Of a stretch of DNA of 64,000 bases, positions 55,474-64,000 are shown piece by piece. The position numbers and the translations under genes were made by a program. A model generated the notes under the pieces. That model made no database searches. It saw only the letters and a list, made by a program, of their open reading frames with translations, and was not told the origin of the DNA. Positions within the stretch are counted from its first letter, which is position 1. Each line of letters opens with the position of its first letter. This stretch comes from Oscillospiraceae bacterium (GTDB lineage Bacteria; Bacillota; Clostridia; Lachnospirales; Lachnospiraceae). The stretch covers positions 18,192 to 82,191 of the forward strand of contig JAETOO010000019.1 in the NCBI GenBank assembly GCA_021771715.1, read 5' to 3'.

Positions 55474-56328
55474 ATGGAGTATTATTTTTCAAAGGACTTA
55501 TTGTCAATAAGGGAGATTCTGGGAATAACACAAGCAGAACTTGCGGCGAAGCTAAATGTACAGCAAGTTACGATATCCCGTAGCGAGTTGGGAGAAACAA
55601 GGCCATCAGCAAGCTTATTGGAAAAGGTTTATGGATATGCATTTGACAAAAATATCAACTTGGGAAAACTGAAAGGGATGCTGTGGAGCGAAAAAATAGA
55701 GTCAGGACATAAGCTTTTGTTTCATGGAGCAAAGAGTGTTATAGAGGGCAATCTGAGTGTTCGAAAAGGCAGAAACAATAATGACTTTGGACAGGGATTT
55801 TATACAGGGGAAAGCTACGAACAGGCAATATCGTTTGTTTCCGGTTTTGAAAAATCATGTGTTTATTTTCTTGATTTTGACCCATCAAATCTTAAATGCC
55901 AAAAGTATAGTGTGGATCAGGAATGGATGTTGACGATAGCCTGCTATAGAGGAACTTTAGAGCAGTATGAATCGCATCCGATGATTCAGAAACTGATAGA
56001 AAAATCCAGGGATTGTGATTATATCATTGCACCAATTGCGGATAATCGTATGTTTCAGATCATAAGTTCTTTTATAAATGGTGAGATTACAGATGAGCAA
56101 TGTAAGCATTGTCTGGCGGCAACCAACCTTGGATATCAATATGTTTTTATAAGTGATCAATCCGTTAAGAGTATTGATCTTATTGAAAGAGTGTATATTT
56201 CGGAGAGCGAGCGGAAATATTATAAAGGGATCAGGACTTCTGATGCCAAGCTCGGAGAAGATAAGGTAAAACTTGCCAGAATTGAGTATAGAGGTCAGGG
56301 ACACTACATTGACGAGATACTTAACTGA
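55474..56328 (+). CDS. XRE HTH plus DUF3990 protein (putative ADP-ribosyltransferase-like toxin)
   Basis: HTH IREILGITQAELAAKLNVQQVTISRSELGETRPS fused to LFHGAKSVIEGNLSVRKGRNNNDFGQGFYTGESYEQAISFVSGF. Confidence 0.8.
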   Translation: MEYYFSKDLLSIREILGITQAELAAKLNVQQVTISRSELGETRPSASLLEKVYGYAFDKNINLGKLKGMLWSEKIESGHKLLFHGAKSVIEGNLSVRKGRNNNDFGQGFYTGESYEQAISFVSGFEKSCVYFLDFDPSNLKCQKYSVDQEWMLTIACYRGTLEQYESHPMIQKLIEKSRDCDYIIAPIADNRMFQIISSFINGEITDEQCKHCLAATNLGYQYVFISDQSVKSIDLIERVYISESERKYYKGIRTSDAKLGEDKVKLARIEYRGQGHYIDEILN

Positions 56329-56354
56329 TAGTTGCATTGGGAGGTGACTGGGAT

Positions 56355-56837
56355 TTGAAAAAAATAGACAAGGACGGTCTGCTGTTATGTGAATTACAGG
56401 CTAAGGCATTTGAAGAGTCTGCTGACTGCACTGATATCAGTTCGGAAATATTTATCAGAAGATTTATGAACAGCAAAGTTGCTTGCCTTATGGATAACGG
56501 AGATTTTTTGCAGATGAATCTTCAGGCAAAGGATGTTATAGAGAGAATCGAGGAAGAGTATGGATATTCCCAATATGGTTCTGTCAAATATGCAAAGGAT
56601 GAGTTGTACTGGATAGGATATATATACAGATATTATTCATATACTTACGAAATGTCATCTGTGCAGGTTTATAAGGTTGTTAAACCCAAGGAGCTTAGAG
56701 GGTTATTCCTACCATACCATACAATGGACCCGGCGCAAGCAATAGAACGAATTCTTGAAGCAAAAAATCTTATATTTGACGAGAGGGCTGAGCTTCAAAG
56801 ACAGTTTGAGATATTTAAAAGAATAAGAGAGCAGTAA
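56355..56837 (+). CDS. Hypothetical partner protein of the DUF3990 gene (TTG start)
   Basis: Close downstream ORF with gggaggtg RBS before TTG; no family recognised with certainty. Confidence 0.6.
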   Translation: MKKIDKDGLLLCELQAKAFEESADCTDISSEIFIRRFMNSKVACLMDNGDFLQMNLQAKDVIERIEEEYGYSQYGSVKYAKDELYWIGYIYRYYSYTYEMSSVQVYKVVKPKELRGLFLPYHTMDPAQAIERILEAKNLIFDERAELQRQFEIFKRIREQ

Positions 56838-56907
56838 AAAGTCCGTAAAGGCTTTTCAGGACAACACAGAATTTACATAAACCAGGAGCAAGGTATTAAG
56901 TGCCATA

Positions 56908-57004
56908 CTCCTAAGTGAAAGGCCGCGCGTTCGAACCGTGCTGGGAACGACAGAGAGCAATGCCGGAATTTCTTACAAAAGTGAGGAGTTCCGGCGTTTT
57001 TTAT
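56908..57004 (+). repeat. Second displaced copy of tRNA-Arg 3' half plus terminator (att-like, more diverged)
   Basis: ctcctaagtgaaaggccgcgcgttcgaaccgtgctgggaacgacagagag then gccggaatttctt...gaggagttccggcgtttttt. Confidence 0.85.
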
Positions 57005-57109
57005 GTGATCAGGTGGGAGGCGATCGTTGTTGTCTGCCTTTCTCGTGCAGTCATCACCTGACCAGAATTGCTTGTTGCGGAGTAAGCGGAAAGAAAAGAA
57101 TTTAAACTT

Positions 57110-57141
57110 GAAAGATTTGTGAAAGATTTGGGCGTTATAAT
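57110..57141 (+). promoter_or_regulatory. Direct-repeat operator (gaaagattt x2, 11-bp spacing) adjoining TATAAT
   Basis: gaaagattt at 57110-57118 and 57121-57129, TATAAT 57136-57141. Confidence 0.5.
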
Positions 57142-57228
57142 AAGAGAAGGAACGTTAAATAAAGCGCTCAAGAGGCAAACAGGTTCACAATCGTTTATGT
57201 GAGCGAGATGAAAGGAACGGTTATCATT

Positions 57229-57894
57229 ATGGAAATACTGAGTGTGCGAAACCTGAAAAAATATTACGGGGCAGGGGATACGCTGGTGAGAGCGTTGGAT
57301 GGAGTGGATTTATCGGTGGAGCAGGGGGAATTTGTGGCTGTTGTGGGAAGTTCCGGAAACGGAAAGTCTACACTTTTGCATATGCTGGGCGGGTTGGATG
57401 TTCCGACCTCAGGCTCTGTCTGTGTGGCGGGCCATGAGTTGTCAAGATTGTCAGAAAATGAACTCGCAATTTTTCGGCGCAGAAAGATCGGATTTGTGTT
57501 TCAGGACTACAATTTGCTACCGCTTCTGAATGTCTATGAGAATATTGTGCTGCCGATGCAGCTGGATGGAAAGAAGCCGGATCGGGAATTCGTGGAGGAA
57601 CTGCTGAAACGGCTGGGACTTGCAGAAAAGCAGGAATCGCTGCCAAATTGTCTTTCCGGAGGTCAGCAGCAGAGGGTGGCAATCGCGCGGGCACTGGCTG
57701 CAAAGCCGGCGATTCTGCTTGCGGATGAGCCGACCGGAAATCTGGATTCGAGAACGAGCCAGGAGGTATTGGGGTTGTTAAAGGCTACGAGTGAATGCTA
57801 TTCGCAGACGATCGTGATGATTACGCATAATCAGGAGATTGCGCAGTTGGCGGGGAGGATTATTCGGATCGAGGATGGAAAGGTGTACGAGTAA
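57229..57894 (+). CDS. ABC transporter ATP-binding protein (MacB/BceA-like)
   Basis: GSSGNGKSTLLHMLGGLD; LSGGQQQRVAIARAL; ADEPTGNLDS. Confidence 0.93.
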   Translation: MEILSVRNLKKYYGAGDTLVRALDGVDLSVEQGEFVAVVGSSGNGKSTLLHMLGGLDVPTSGSVCVAGHELSRLSENELAIFRRRKIGFVFQDYNLLPLLNVYENIVLPMQLDGKKPDREFVEELLKRLGLAEKQESLPNCLSGGQQQRVAIARALAAKPAILLADEPTGNLDSRTSQEVLGLLKATSECYSQTIVMITHNQEIAQLAGRIIRIEDGKVYE

Positions 57895-58046
57895 AGAGAC
57901 GGAAACCGCGCAGAAAACGATTTGAAAACGGGAAGCCAGTTCGATTAGAATGTGTATGGAATCAGGCTATATCGGAGTAATAAAAACGAAATCAAATGGA
58001 AAACGGTTTCACTATAAATTGTCAGGAAGGAGAATATGGGAAATTT

Positions 58047-60560
58047 ATGATAAAGGTTAAAAATAAAAAAATTCTGAGAGCCCTGGCGGGCAAAGCGTAT
58101 CGCGGGAATCTGCGGCAGAATCTGATGATGGTCGTATCCATTGCGATGACTGCATTCTTGATTACGGTTGTTTTCAGTCTCGGGGTCAGTTATTATAAGA
58201 CAGTGACGGAGCGCAATCTCGCTTCTGAGGGGATTCAGTATGACGTTGCTTTGCCGGAGCCGACGGATGAGCAGATCCGGAAAACGCGGGAATTTGACGG
58301 GGTGAAAGATGCAGGGCTGAGCGTGAAATGCGCGGTTGTGGACGGGAAGGACAATCAAGATCGAATCCGCTTATACTGGGCAGATGAGATTTGCTGGGAA
58401 AAACAATGTCAGCCTGCCTATGTGAGGTGGGAGGGAACGTATCCGAAAAATGAAAATGAAATTATGCTTTCGCTGCAGTCCCTGGCAGAGCTGGGAATTG
58501 AGCAGCCGGAATGCGGGATGGAGATCGCACTGACATGGGGGTCTCTTGCGGCGGAATCGGATCTGCGGGATTGTGAGACTGTTTTTCGCCTGACAGGCTG
58601 GTTTGAGGAGTATGGGAATCACAACAACGGGTATATCGCAAAAGCGTTTTATGAGAAGACAGGGGTGAAGCAGACCGATATGACAAACGGGCTTCTGTAC
58701 ATTTCTCTGGAGAATCCTCTGTACAGCAGCGCATACATCAAAAAACTGGGGGATCAGATTGGTCTTACCGGAAATCAGGTGATTTACAGTGATCCGTATC
58801 TGCTGACAAAATTTATCAGGCTGACAGCCGGGCTTGTATTCCTGACGGTCATGACGCTGATTAGTGGTTATCTGTTTGTGTACAACCTCTTCTATATTTC
58901 GGTTTCCAGGGAGATCCGGAATTACGGGCAGTTTAAGACGATCGGAATGACCGGAAGCCAGATGAAAACGTACCTGTTATGGCAGATTGGCTGGAGCGTG
59001 CTGCTCGGGGCGCCATCAGGGCTTTTGCTGGGAAGTATGACTGCATTGGGGGCGGTTCCGCATCTGCTGGGCGTATTTTCCGGCGAGTCCGGGAAGGGGC
59101 AGGTGGTGGCGTTTCATCCAATGCTGCTGCTGTTTGCTGCAATTTTTACGATGCTGGTAGTCTGGAGCGGATGCCGCCAGCTCTTGAGGAAGGTGGCGGG
59201 GCTGACGCCGATTGAGGCTGTGCGGTTCCATGAGTCCATCCGGCCAAGGAGGCAGAGACGGAATACGAAAGAGGTCGGGATATTTCGGATGGCGCTCTGG
59301 AATGTGTTCCGCAACAGAAAGCGGTTTGTGATATCAGCCGCATCCCTCTGTATGATTGTGATGGTATATCTGGTTGTGAGTGTTGTTCTGCAGCAGAACA
59401 GTGCGAAGTCGGTTCTGAATCAGCAGTATCGGTACGACGCGCGGATTCTGAATTCAAGATTGCTGGATGACCCGGAATATGCAGGAATCACAGAAGCGCT
59501 GGCGGAGCAGGTGGGCGGAGTCGACGGGATAAAGACCGTGCGGAGGGTGTATTCACAGGAGGTTCAGTATGATTATGAGGATACGTACGAGATTATGAGA
59601 GCGTATCTGGAGGATGTTTCTGAGCTGCCGATGATGTCAAAGGATCAGATGAAGGAGAATCTGGATATCTGGAAAAATGAGTCGTGGAATGAGAAAAACG
59701 GGAGCTATCAGGGAAAAGGACGCCTGGTAGGGATTAATGAAGCGGAATTTGACGTTCTGAATGCGCAGGCCGGGGGAAGATTTGATAAAGCGGCATTTTT
59801 GCGGGGAGAGGGCGCGATTGCGTTTGGATTTTTATCGAATGTTTCAACGAAGAGCCTGATCGGGAAGACGTTGCGCTTTCAGGTTTACGGGCAGGCGGAA
59901 GAGGAATCCGTGACGGTAAAATGGTCAGGAGATGGAGTAGAAGAACCAAATGTCCTACCGAATGATGTTCTGCCGGGAATGGTAGTCTGTGAGGAACGGT
60001 TCCGGCAGGTTGTATCGGTGCCGATTATGGAGCTTCTGGACGTTGAGTATGAAGCGGCGTTTGACACGGCGGCAAATCAGGCACTGACGGAGCTGCTGGA
60101 GAACCATAAGGATCTAAGGCTCTCCACAAAACTGGATGATTATGAGCGGATGTATGAAAATGAACTTCGGCTGCGTGTGATAGGGAGCAGCCTCTGCGCA
60201 ATTCTTGCGGTACTGACGTTCCTGAACTATGGAAATATGATGGCGGTTAGTATTCAGAGCCGCCGCAGGGAGCTGGCCGCCATGCGGAGTATCGGGATGA
60301 CACGCAGGCAGCAGAACGCGATGATGGCCGCAGAGGGAAGCATCTATGCCGTGATCGCAGGCGGAATTTCTCTGGCAGCAGGAGTTCCTCTTTCTTATGT
60401 GACAGCGGGGGCGGTCAACACGTATCATACGCCGTATCAGCTCCCGGCGTTGCCGAATCTGCTGCTTTTTGCGGTGCTGTTTGCATTTTGCAGTGTCATC
60501 CCGGTGGCGCTGTATCGGTTCCTGCACAGAGGGCAGCTGGTGGAACTGTTAAAAAAATGA
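58047..60560 (+). CDS. FtsX-like permease family ABC transporter permease
   Basis: Two FtsX-type membrane domains, follows ATPase gene. Confidence 0.9.
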   Translation: MIKVKNKKILRALAGKAYRGNLRQNLMMVVSIAMTAFLITVVFSLGVSYYKTVTERNLASEGIQYDVALPEPTDEQIRKTREFDGVKDAGLSVKCAVVDGKDNQDRIRLYWADEICWEKQCQPAYVRWEGTYPKNENEIMLSLQSLAELGIEQPECGMEIALTWGSLAAESDLRDCETVFRLTGWFEEYGNHNNGYIAKAFYEKTGVKQTDMTNGLLYISLENPLYSSAYIKKLGDQIGLTGNQVIYSDPYLLTKFIRLTAGLVFLTVMTLISGYLFVYNLFYISVSREIRNYGQFKTIGMTGSQMKTYLLWQIGWSVLLGAPSGLLLGSMTALGAVPHLLGVFSGESGKGQVVAFHPMLLLFAAIFTMLVVWSGCRQLLRKVAGLTPIEAVRFHESIRPRRQRRNTKEVGIFRMALWNVFRNRKRFVISAASLCMIVMVYLVVSVVLQQNSAKSVLNQQYRYDARILNSRLLDDPEYAGITEALAEQVGGVDGIKTVRRVYSQEVQYDYEDTYEIMRAYLEDVSELPMMSKDQMKENLDIWKNESWNEKNGSYQGKGRLVGINEAEFDVLNAQAGGRFDKAAFLRGEGAIAFGFLSNVSTKSLIGKTLRFQVYGQAEEESVTVKWSGDGVEEPNVLPNDVLPGMVVCEERFRQVVSVPIMELLDVEYEAAFDTAANQALTELLENHKDLRLSTKLDDYERMYENELRLRVIGSSLCAILAVLTFLNYGNMMAVSIQSRRRELAAMRSIGMTRRQQNAMMAAEGSIYAVIAGGISLAAGVPLSYVTAGAVNTYHTPYQLPALPNLLLFAVLFAFCSVIPVALYRFLHRGQLVELLKK

Positions 60561-60621
60561 AGACAGGCCGGATCGTAATCACAGGAACCGGGACAAGATG
60601 CGCAGGAGTAAGGAGATCAGA

Positions 60622-61344
60622 ATGAAACGCATACTTTTTATTGAGGATGACCCGCTTTTAAACCGCGGCATCTGTATGGGATTAGAGCGGGAGGGATATG
60701 AGATGGCGGCTGGTTATTCCATTGCGGATGCAAGACGGATGCTCGCAGAGAAACCGTTTGACCTGCTGCTGTTGGATGCGAATCTGCCGGATGGGGATGG
60801 ATTTTCGCTGTGCAGAGAACTGAGATCTGAGGAACGGACAGAAACGCAGGGGAGGAAATTGCCGATGATTCTCTTGACTGCCCGGGGGATGGAGTGCGAC
60901 ATGGTCGGGGGACTGGATGCCGGGGCGGATGATTATATTGTGAAACCGGTGAGCCTTCGGGTGTTGACGGCGAGAATCCAGGCATTGTTGCGGCGGTCCG
61001 GCGGCGCGGGAGATCGCTATCGCACGGGGCCGTTCGAGTTTGATTTTGAGGAGACAGGGTTTTGGAAGAACGGAGAATCCCTGAAGCTTGGCGTGAGGGA
61101 ACAGAGGCTTTTGCGTTATCTGGTTGCTCATGCGAATGTGGCACTTTCACGGGAAAAGATTCTGGATCATCTGTGGACGGACAGTGGGGATTCTGTTGAG
61201 GAGAATGCAGTGGCGGTCATAATCCGGCGATTGCGGGAGAAGCTTGAGGATGATCCGGCGCGGCCCGTGTATATCAGAAATGTGTACGGTGCAGGATATA
61301 TGTGGCAGGAAGCCGGAGAGGAAGGGAAGAAGATCGGGAGGTGA
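60622..61344 (+). CDS. OmpR-family response regulator
   Basis: MKRILFIEDDPLLNRGICMGLEREGY, GADDYIVKPVSLRVLTARIQALLRR, winged helix. Confidence 0.93.
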   Translation: MKRILFIEDDPLLNRGICMGLEREGYEMAAGYSIADARRMLAEKPFDLLLLDANLPDGDGFSLCRELRSEERTETQGRKLPMILLTARGMECDMVGGLDAGADDYIVKPVSLRVLTARIQALLRRSGGAGDRYRTGPFEFDFEETGFWKNGESLKLGVREQRLLRYLVAHANVALSREKILDHLWTDSGDSVEENAVAVIIRRLREKLEDDPARPVYIRNVYGAGYMWQEAGEEGKKIGR

Positions 61345-61348
61345 GGGG

Positions 61349-62272
61349 ATGGGGCAGAGCATGTTCGCATTTGCCGCGGCAGTGCTGTCGCTGCTGATTG
61401 CAGCGGCGGCCATCGGAAGCACGGTGCTGTACCGGTATCGTGTCGGAGCGATGTTGGATCGGATCAGGCAGAGGCTGATCCAGGCGACGAAGGGTGACTA
61501 TACTGCAGTGTCCTACGATGAGGGGATGGAGGCTGCGATTGGCGAGGAGGCAAATCGTCTGCTCGCTCTTTTGGATCAGCAGCGGCAGAAGCAGCAGCAT
61601 GAGACCTGTGTGGTGCAGCAGTTTCTTTCGGATGTTGCCCATCAGATCAAGACTCCGCTGTCCAACATCACGGTTTATTCTGAGCTTGTAAGCGGAAGCC
61701 CCAATGTTTCACAGGAAGAGAGGGAGCTTCTGGAGCTGATCTGCCGGCAGTCTGAAAAACTGGATTTTCTCGTGGGTATGCTGATAAAGGCTTCACGGAT
61801 GGAATTGGAAATGATCCAGGTGCATCCGGTCATGGGGGCGCTGGACGAAGTGATTGCAAGATGCAGCGAAGAAAAAGCGCTTGACGCCAGGCAGAAGGAA
61901 ATGGAGATGCGGATCGAACCGAGCGGCGTTATCTGTCCGTTCGACCCGGGCTGGATGGAAGAGGCACTTGGCAATTTGATCGACAATGCGATAAAATACG
62001 CGCCTTGCGGCAGTCCGATTGAGGTGTTTGTCACGGCGTATGGTCTGTTCTGGTGCATCCATGTCAGAGATCACGGAAGCGGTGTCTGCGAGTCGGAGCA
62101 GGGACTGATTTTTCAGAGGTTTTACCGCTCGGAGCGCACGCGCAATCAACCGGGGCTTGGGATTGGGCTTTATCTTGCGCGCGAAATTGTACATCTGCAT
62201 GGAGGGTATATCGAGGTGCGGTCGAAAGAAGGGGAAGGGGCGGAGTTTTGTGTGTATTTGCCGAAACAGTAG
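61349..62272 (+). CDS. Sensor histidine kinase
   Basis: SDVAHQIKTPLSNITVYSELV; GLGIGLYLAREIVHLHGG; start at MGQSMFAF. Confidence 0.92.
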   Translation: MGQSMFAFAAAVLSLLIAAAAIGSTVLYRYRVGAMLDRIRQRLIQATKGDYTAVSYDEGMEAAIGEEANRLLALLDQQRQKQQHETCVVQQFLSDVAHQIKTPLSNITVYSELVSGSPNVSQEERELLELICRQSEKLDFLVGMLIKASRMELEMIQVHPVMGALDEVIARCSEEKALDARQKEMEMRIEPSGVICPFDPGWMEEALGNLIDNAIKYAPCGSPIEVFVTAYGLFWCIHVRDHGSGVCESEQGLIFQRFYRSERTRNQPGLGIGLYLAREIVHLHGGYIEVRSKEGEGAEFCVYLPKQ

Positions 62273-62379
62273 ATTGGAAGGAAAATGGATTCTGTTTGGA
62301 AATAAAGTTGTTCGGAGGAAATGCTGTGTTAGCGACAAGCTTGTTTACACGAATAAATGCTATGCAGCAGGCAAGTTTG

Positions 62380-62441
62380 CAACCCCTTCCTGATCGTTTA
62401 CCGGCAAAGGCAGTGTGGGTCAACGATCAAGAAGGGAGTTG
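62380..62441. terminator. Imperfect inverted repeat between convergent genes
   Basis: aaccccttcctgatcgtt ... aacgatcaagaagggagtt. Confidence 0.45.
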
Positions 62442-62449
62442 AAAACGGA

Positions 62450-63058
62450 TCAGTCGTTGTCCGGGGCCTGGCCGTCGTGTGGCAGCCATTTGCATTCCGT
62501 GAGTTCCATGTTGGTAAAGGTGGCCACAAAAGAGGACGCTTCCGGGCTGCAGGCATAGATGCCGAATGTAATGTCTCCCTTGCCCTCTAACAAATGGCAG
62601 ATCCGGATCTGATGGTAGGTAACGCCATCCTCCGAGCATTCGATGCGGAAATCGTCTTCCCGGCGGCTCAGCCGATACCACATCGATTTGATGTTGGCGT
62701 CAATTTCCGTTGTGGCCCAGTCGGAGTAGCCGTGATTGGTTACTACACTCCCGAGATGCTGGAACTGGTCATTCTCATATTCGATCGAGCCCTTGATCCA
62801 GTTCTCGCTGTCCAGATAGACGACAACGCCGCACTGGTCGAACCGATGATGGCTGGCAAATTCCGTCTTGACAACAAAAGAAAAATACGGATCGCTGGTT
62901 TTCATCTGAAGCACGGGCGCATTGTCATTGCGGAAGTGGTAATAGGTTCTCTGCCACAGATCCGTATTCGGCTTCGTGGTAATCTCGATTTTCTCCGGGG
63001 AAATCCGGTAGGATTCCGGTTCTCTTGTCCACTGTAATTTTTCAACATCGAATTTCAT
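62450..63058 (-). CDS. DUF1349 domain-containing protein (concanavalin-like fold)
   Basis: FSFVVKTEFASHHRFDQCGVVVYLDSENWIKGSIEYENDQFQHLGSVVTNHGYSDWAT. Confidence 0.85.
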   Translation of the reverse strand: MKFDVEKLQWTREPESYRISPEKIEITTKPNTDLWQRTYYHFRNDNAPVLQMKTSDPYFSFVVKTEFASHHRFDQCGVVVYLDSENWIKGSIEYENDQFQHLGSVVTNHGYSDWATTEIDANIKSMWYRLSRREDDFRIECSEDGVTYHQIRICHLLEGKGDITFGIYACSPEASSFVATFTNMELTECKWLPHDGQAPDND

Positions 63059-63278
63059 TTCACATTCCTCCAGTCGTTCATTTTACGGTTTCCTTATGTT
63101 TGGCTCGGCGGGAAAAGAAGAAAAACTCCTTTCAAAATTATAGGTTGCATTTTCTTTATTTGCAAGCGAGAATTATAGACCAAAAACTCTAAATGGAAAG
63201 GCTTGACATAAAATTTTTATTCCATTATGCTTCTTTTAGAATTACCGGTAGCTCTCAATAATAAAAAGGAGAGCGAAT

Positions 63279-64000
63279 ATGTATCACGAACGATTCAGGG
63301 GAAGCCATTACGAGATCGGATGGAGATGGGGAGCCCAGCTATTTAAGTGCGGAAAATTTTTATTAGATCATGTGCCGTTTCCTATTTCACAGGAGAGACT
63401 TGTTTTTGCAGAGCAGTGCCGCCCGTTTTACGAGAAATGGTATCCGGAAATTCTGGAAGAAATCAGAGGCATAGCGGAAGGTCAGAACGTTGAACCTGAG
63501 AAGCTGGAGGCTGTTCTCTTTGGTATGTACTGCATTATGCCGGAAAATAAATGTTCCTGTTTTGCATTCCAGGCCGGCGGACAGGTTGTGCTTGCGAGAA
63601 ACAGTGATTTCTTGCCGGAGTATGAGAAGCTGAGTATGAACTGTATCTATAAATTCAATACCGGAGGCAATCATTTTCAGGGAAATACGACGGCTTATGT
63701 GGAGATGGAGGATGGGGTCAATGAATATGGCCTTGCCATCGGCCTGACCTCGGTATTCCCGAAAAAATTGGGCTATGGCCTGAATGCGGGAATGCTGCTC
63801 CGGTACGGGCTGGAAAAATGTCGGTCTGTAAATGCGTTTGTGGAGGCGTTGAGAAACCTTCCGATTGCGTCCAGCCAGACGTTTACAGCGGTTGACCGTG
63901 CAGGAACGGCGGCGGTAATAGAGTGTAATGCGGAGAAAATGGAAGTCTGCTATGTCGATGAACGGCAGAAATATGTCTCTGCGGTAAATGCGTTCCATCT
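63279..64000 (+). CDS. C45 family peptidase / acyl-CoA:6-aminopenicillanate acyltransferase-like protein (3' truncated by window)
   Basis: Open frame to window end: MYHERFRGSHYEIGWRWGAQ...NKCSCFAFQAGGQVVLARNSDFLPEYEKLS...VNEYGLAIGLTSVFPKK; absent from ORF track because no stop in window. Confidence 0.75.
   Translation, partial: MYHERFRGSHYEIGWRWGAQLFKCGKFLLDHVPFPISQERLVFAEQCRPFYEKWYPEILEEIRGIAEGQNVEPEKLEAVLFGMYCIMPENKCSCFAFQAGGQVVLARNSDFLPEYEKLSMNCIYKFNTGGNHFQGNTTAYVEMEDGVNEYGLAIGLTSVFPKKLGYGLNAGMLLRYGLEKCRSVNAFVEALRNLPIASSQTFTAVDRAGTAAVIECNAEKMEVCYVDERQKYVSAVNAFH

Overview
Origin-proximal chromosome window of a Firmicute, probably Lachnospiraceae-like (taxonomy inferred from gene content and order only). 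Left of about 31.4 kb the core genes lie on the minus strand: F-type ATP synthase atpZ-I-B-E-F-H-A-G-D-C, metK with a SAM-I riboswitch, gatD/murT, gyrA, gyrB, recF, an S4 protein, dnaN and dnaA. Right of it they lie on the plus strand: rpmH, rnpA, yidD, yidC, jag, mnmE, mnmG, rsmG, parA, parB, DUF4446, serS and DUF3881. DnaA-box clusters flank dnaA. From 48.5 to 57 kb there is an accessory region. A tRNA-Arg(CCT) and two displaced copies of its 3' half plus terminator delimit two cargo blocks: (i) a LytTR/GHKL two-component system, a Tat-exported FMN flavoprotein reductase and an amber-interrupted YhcG nuclease; (ii) a two-gene XRE-DUF3990 plus unknown-partner cassette. Main hunt results: a complete Fst/par-like type I toxin-antitoxin candidate at about 19.90-20.20 kb (30-aa toxin, convergent promoters, direct repeats, shared terminator); a large imperfect palindromic element at about 17.77-18.03 kb; a direct-repeat-bounded hairpin element at 9.18-9.56 kb; tRNA-derived att-like repeats; four perfect parS sites, one inside a coding sequence; a predicted Na+-binding c-subunit; and a run of tandem duplications in origin-proximal intergenic gaps, including duplicated ends of mnmG and parB. 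No searches or folding programs were run; all calls come from reading the sequence and the supplied translations.
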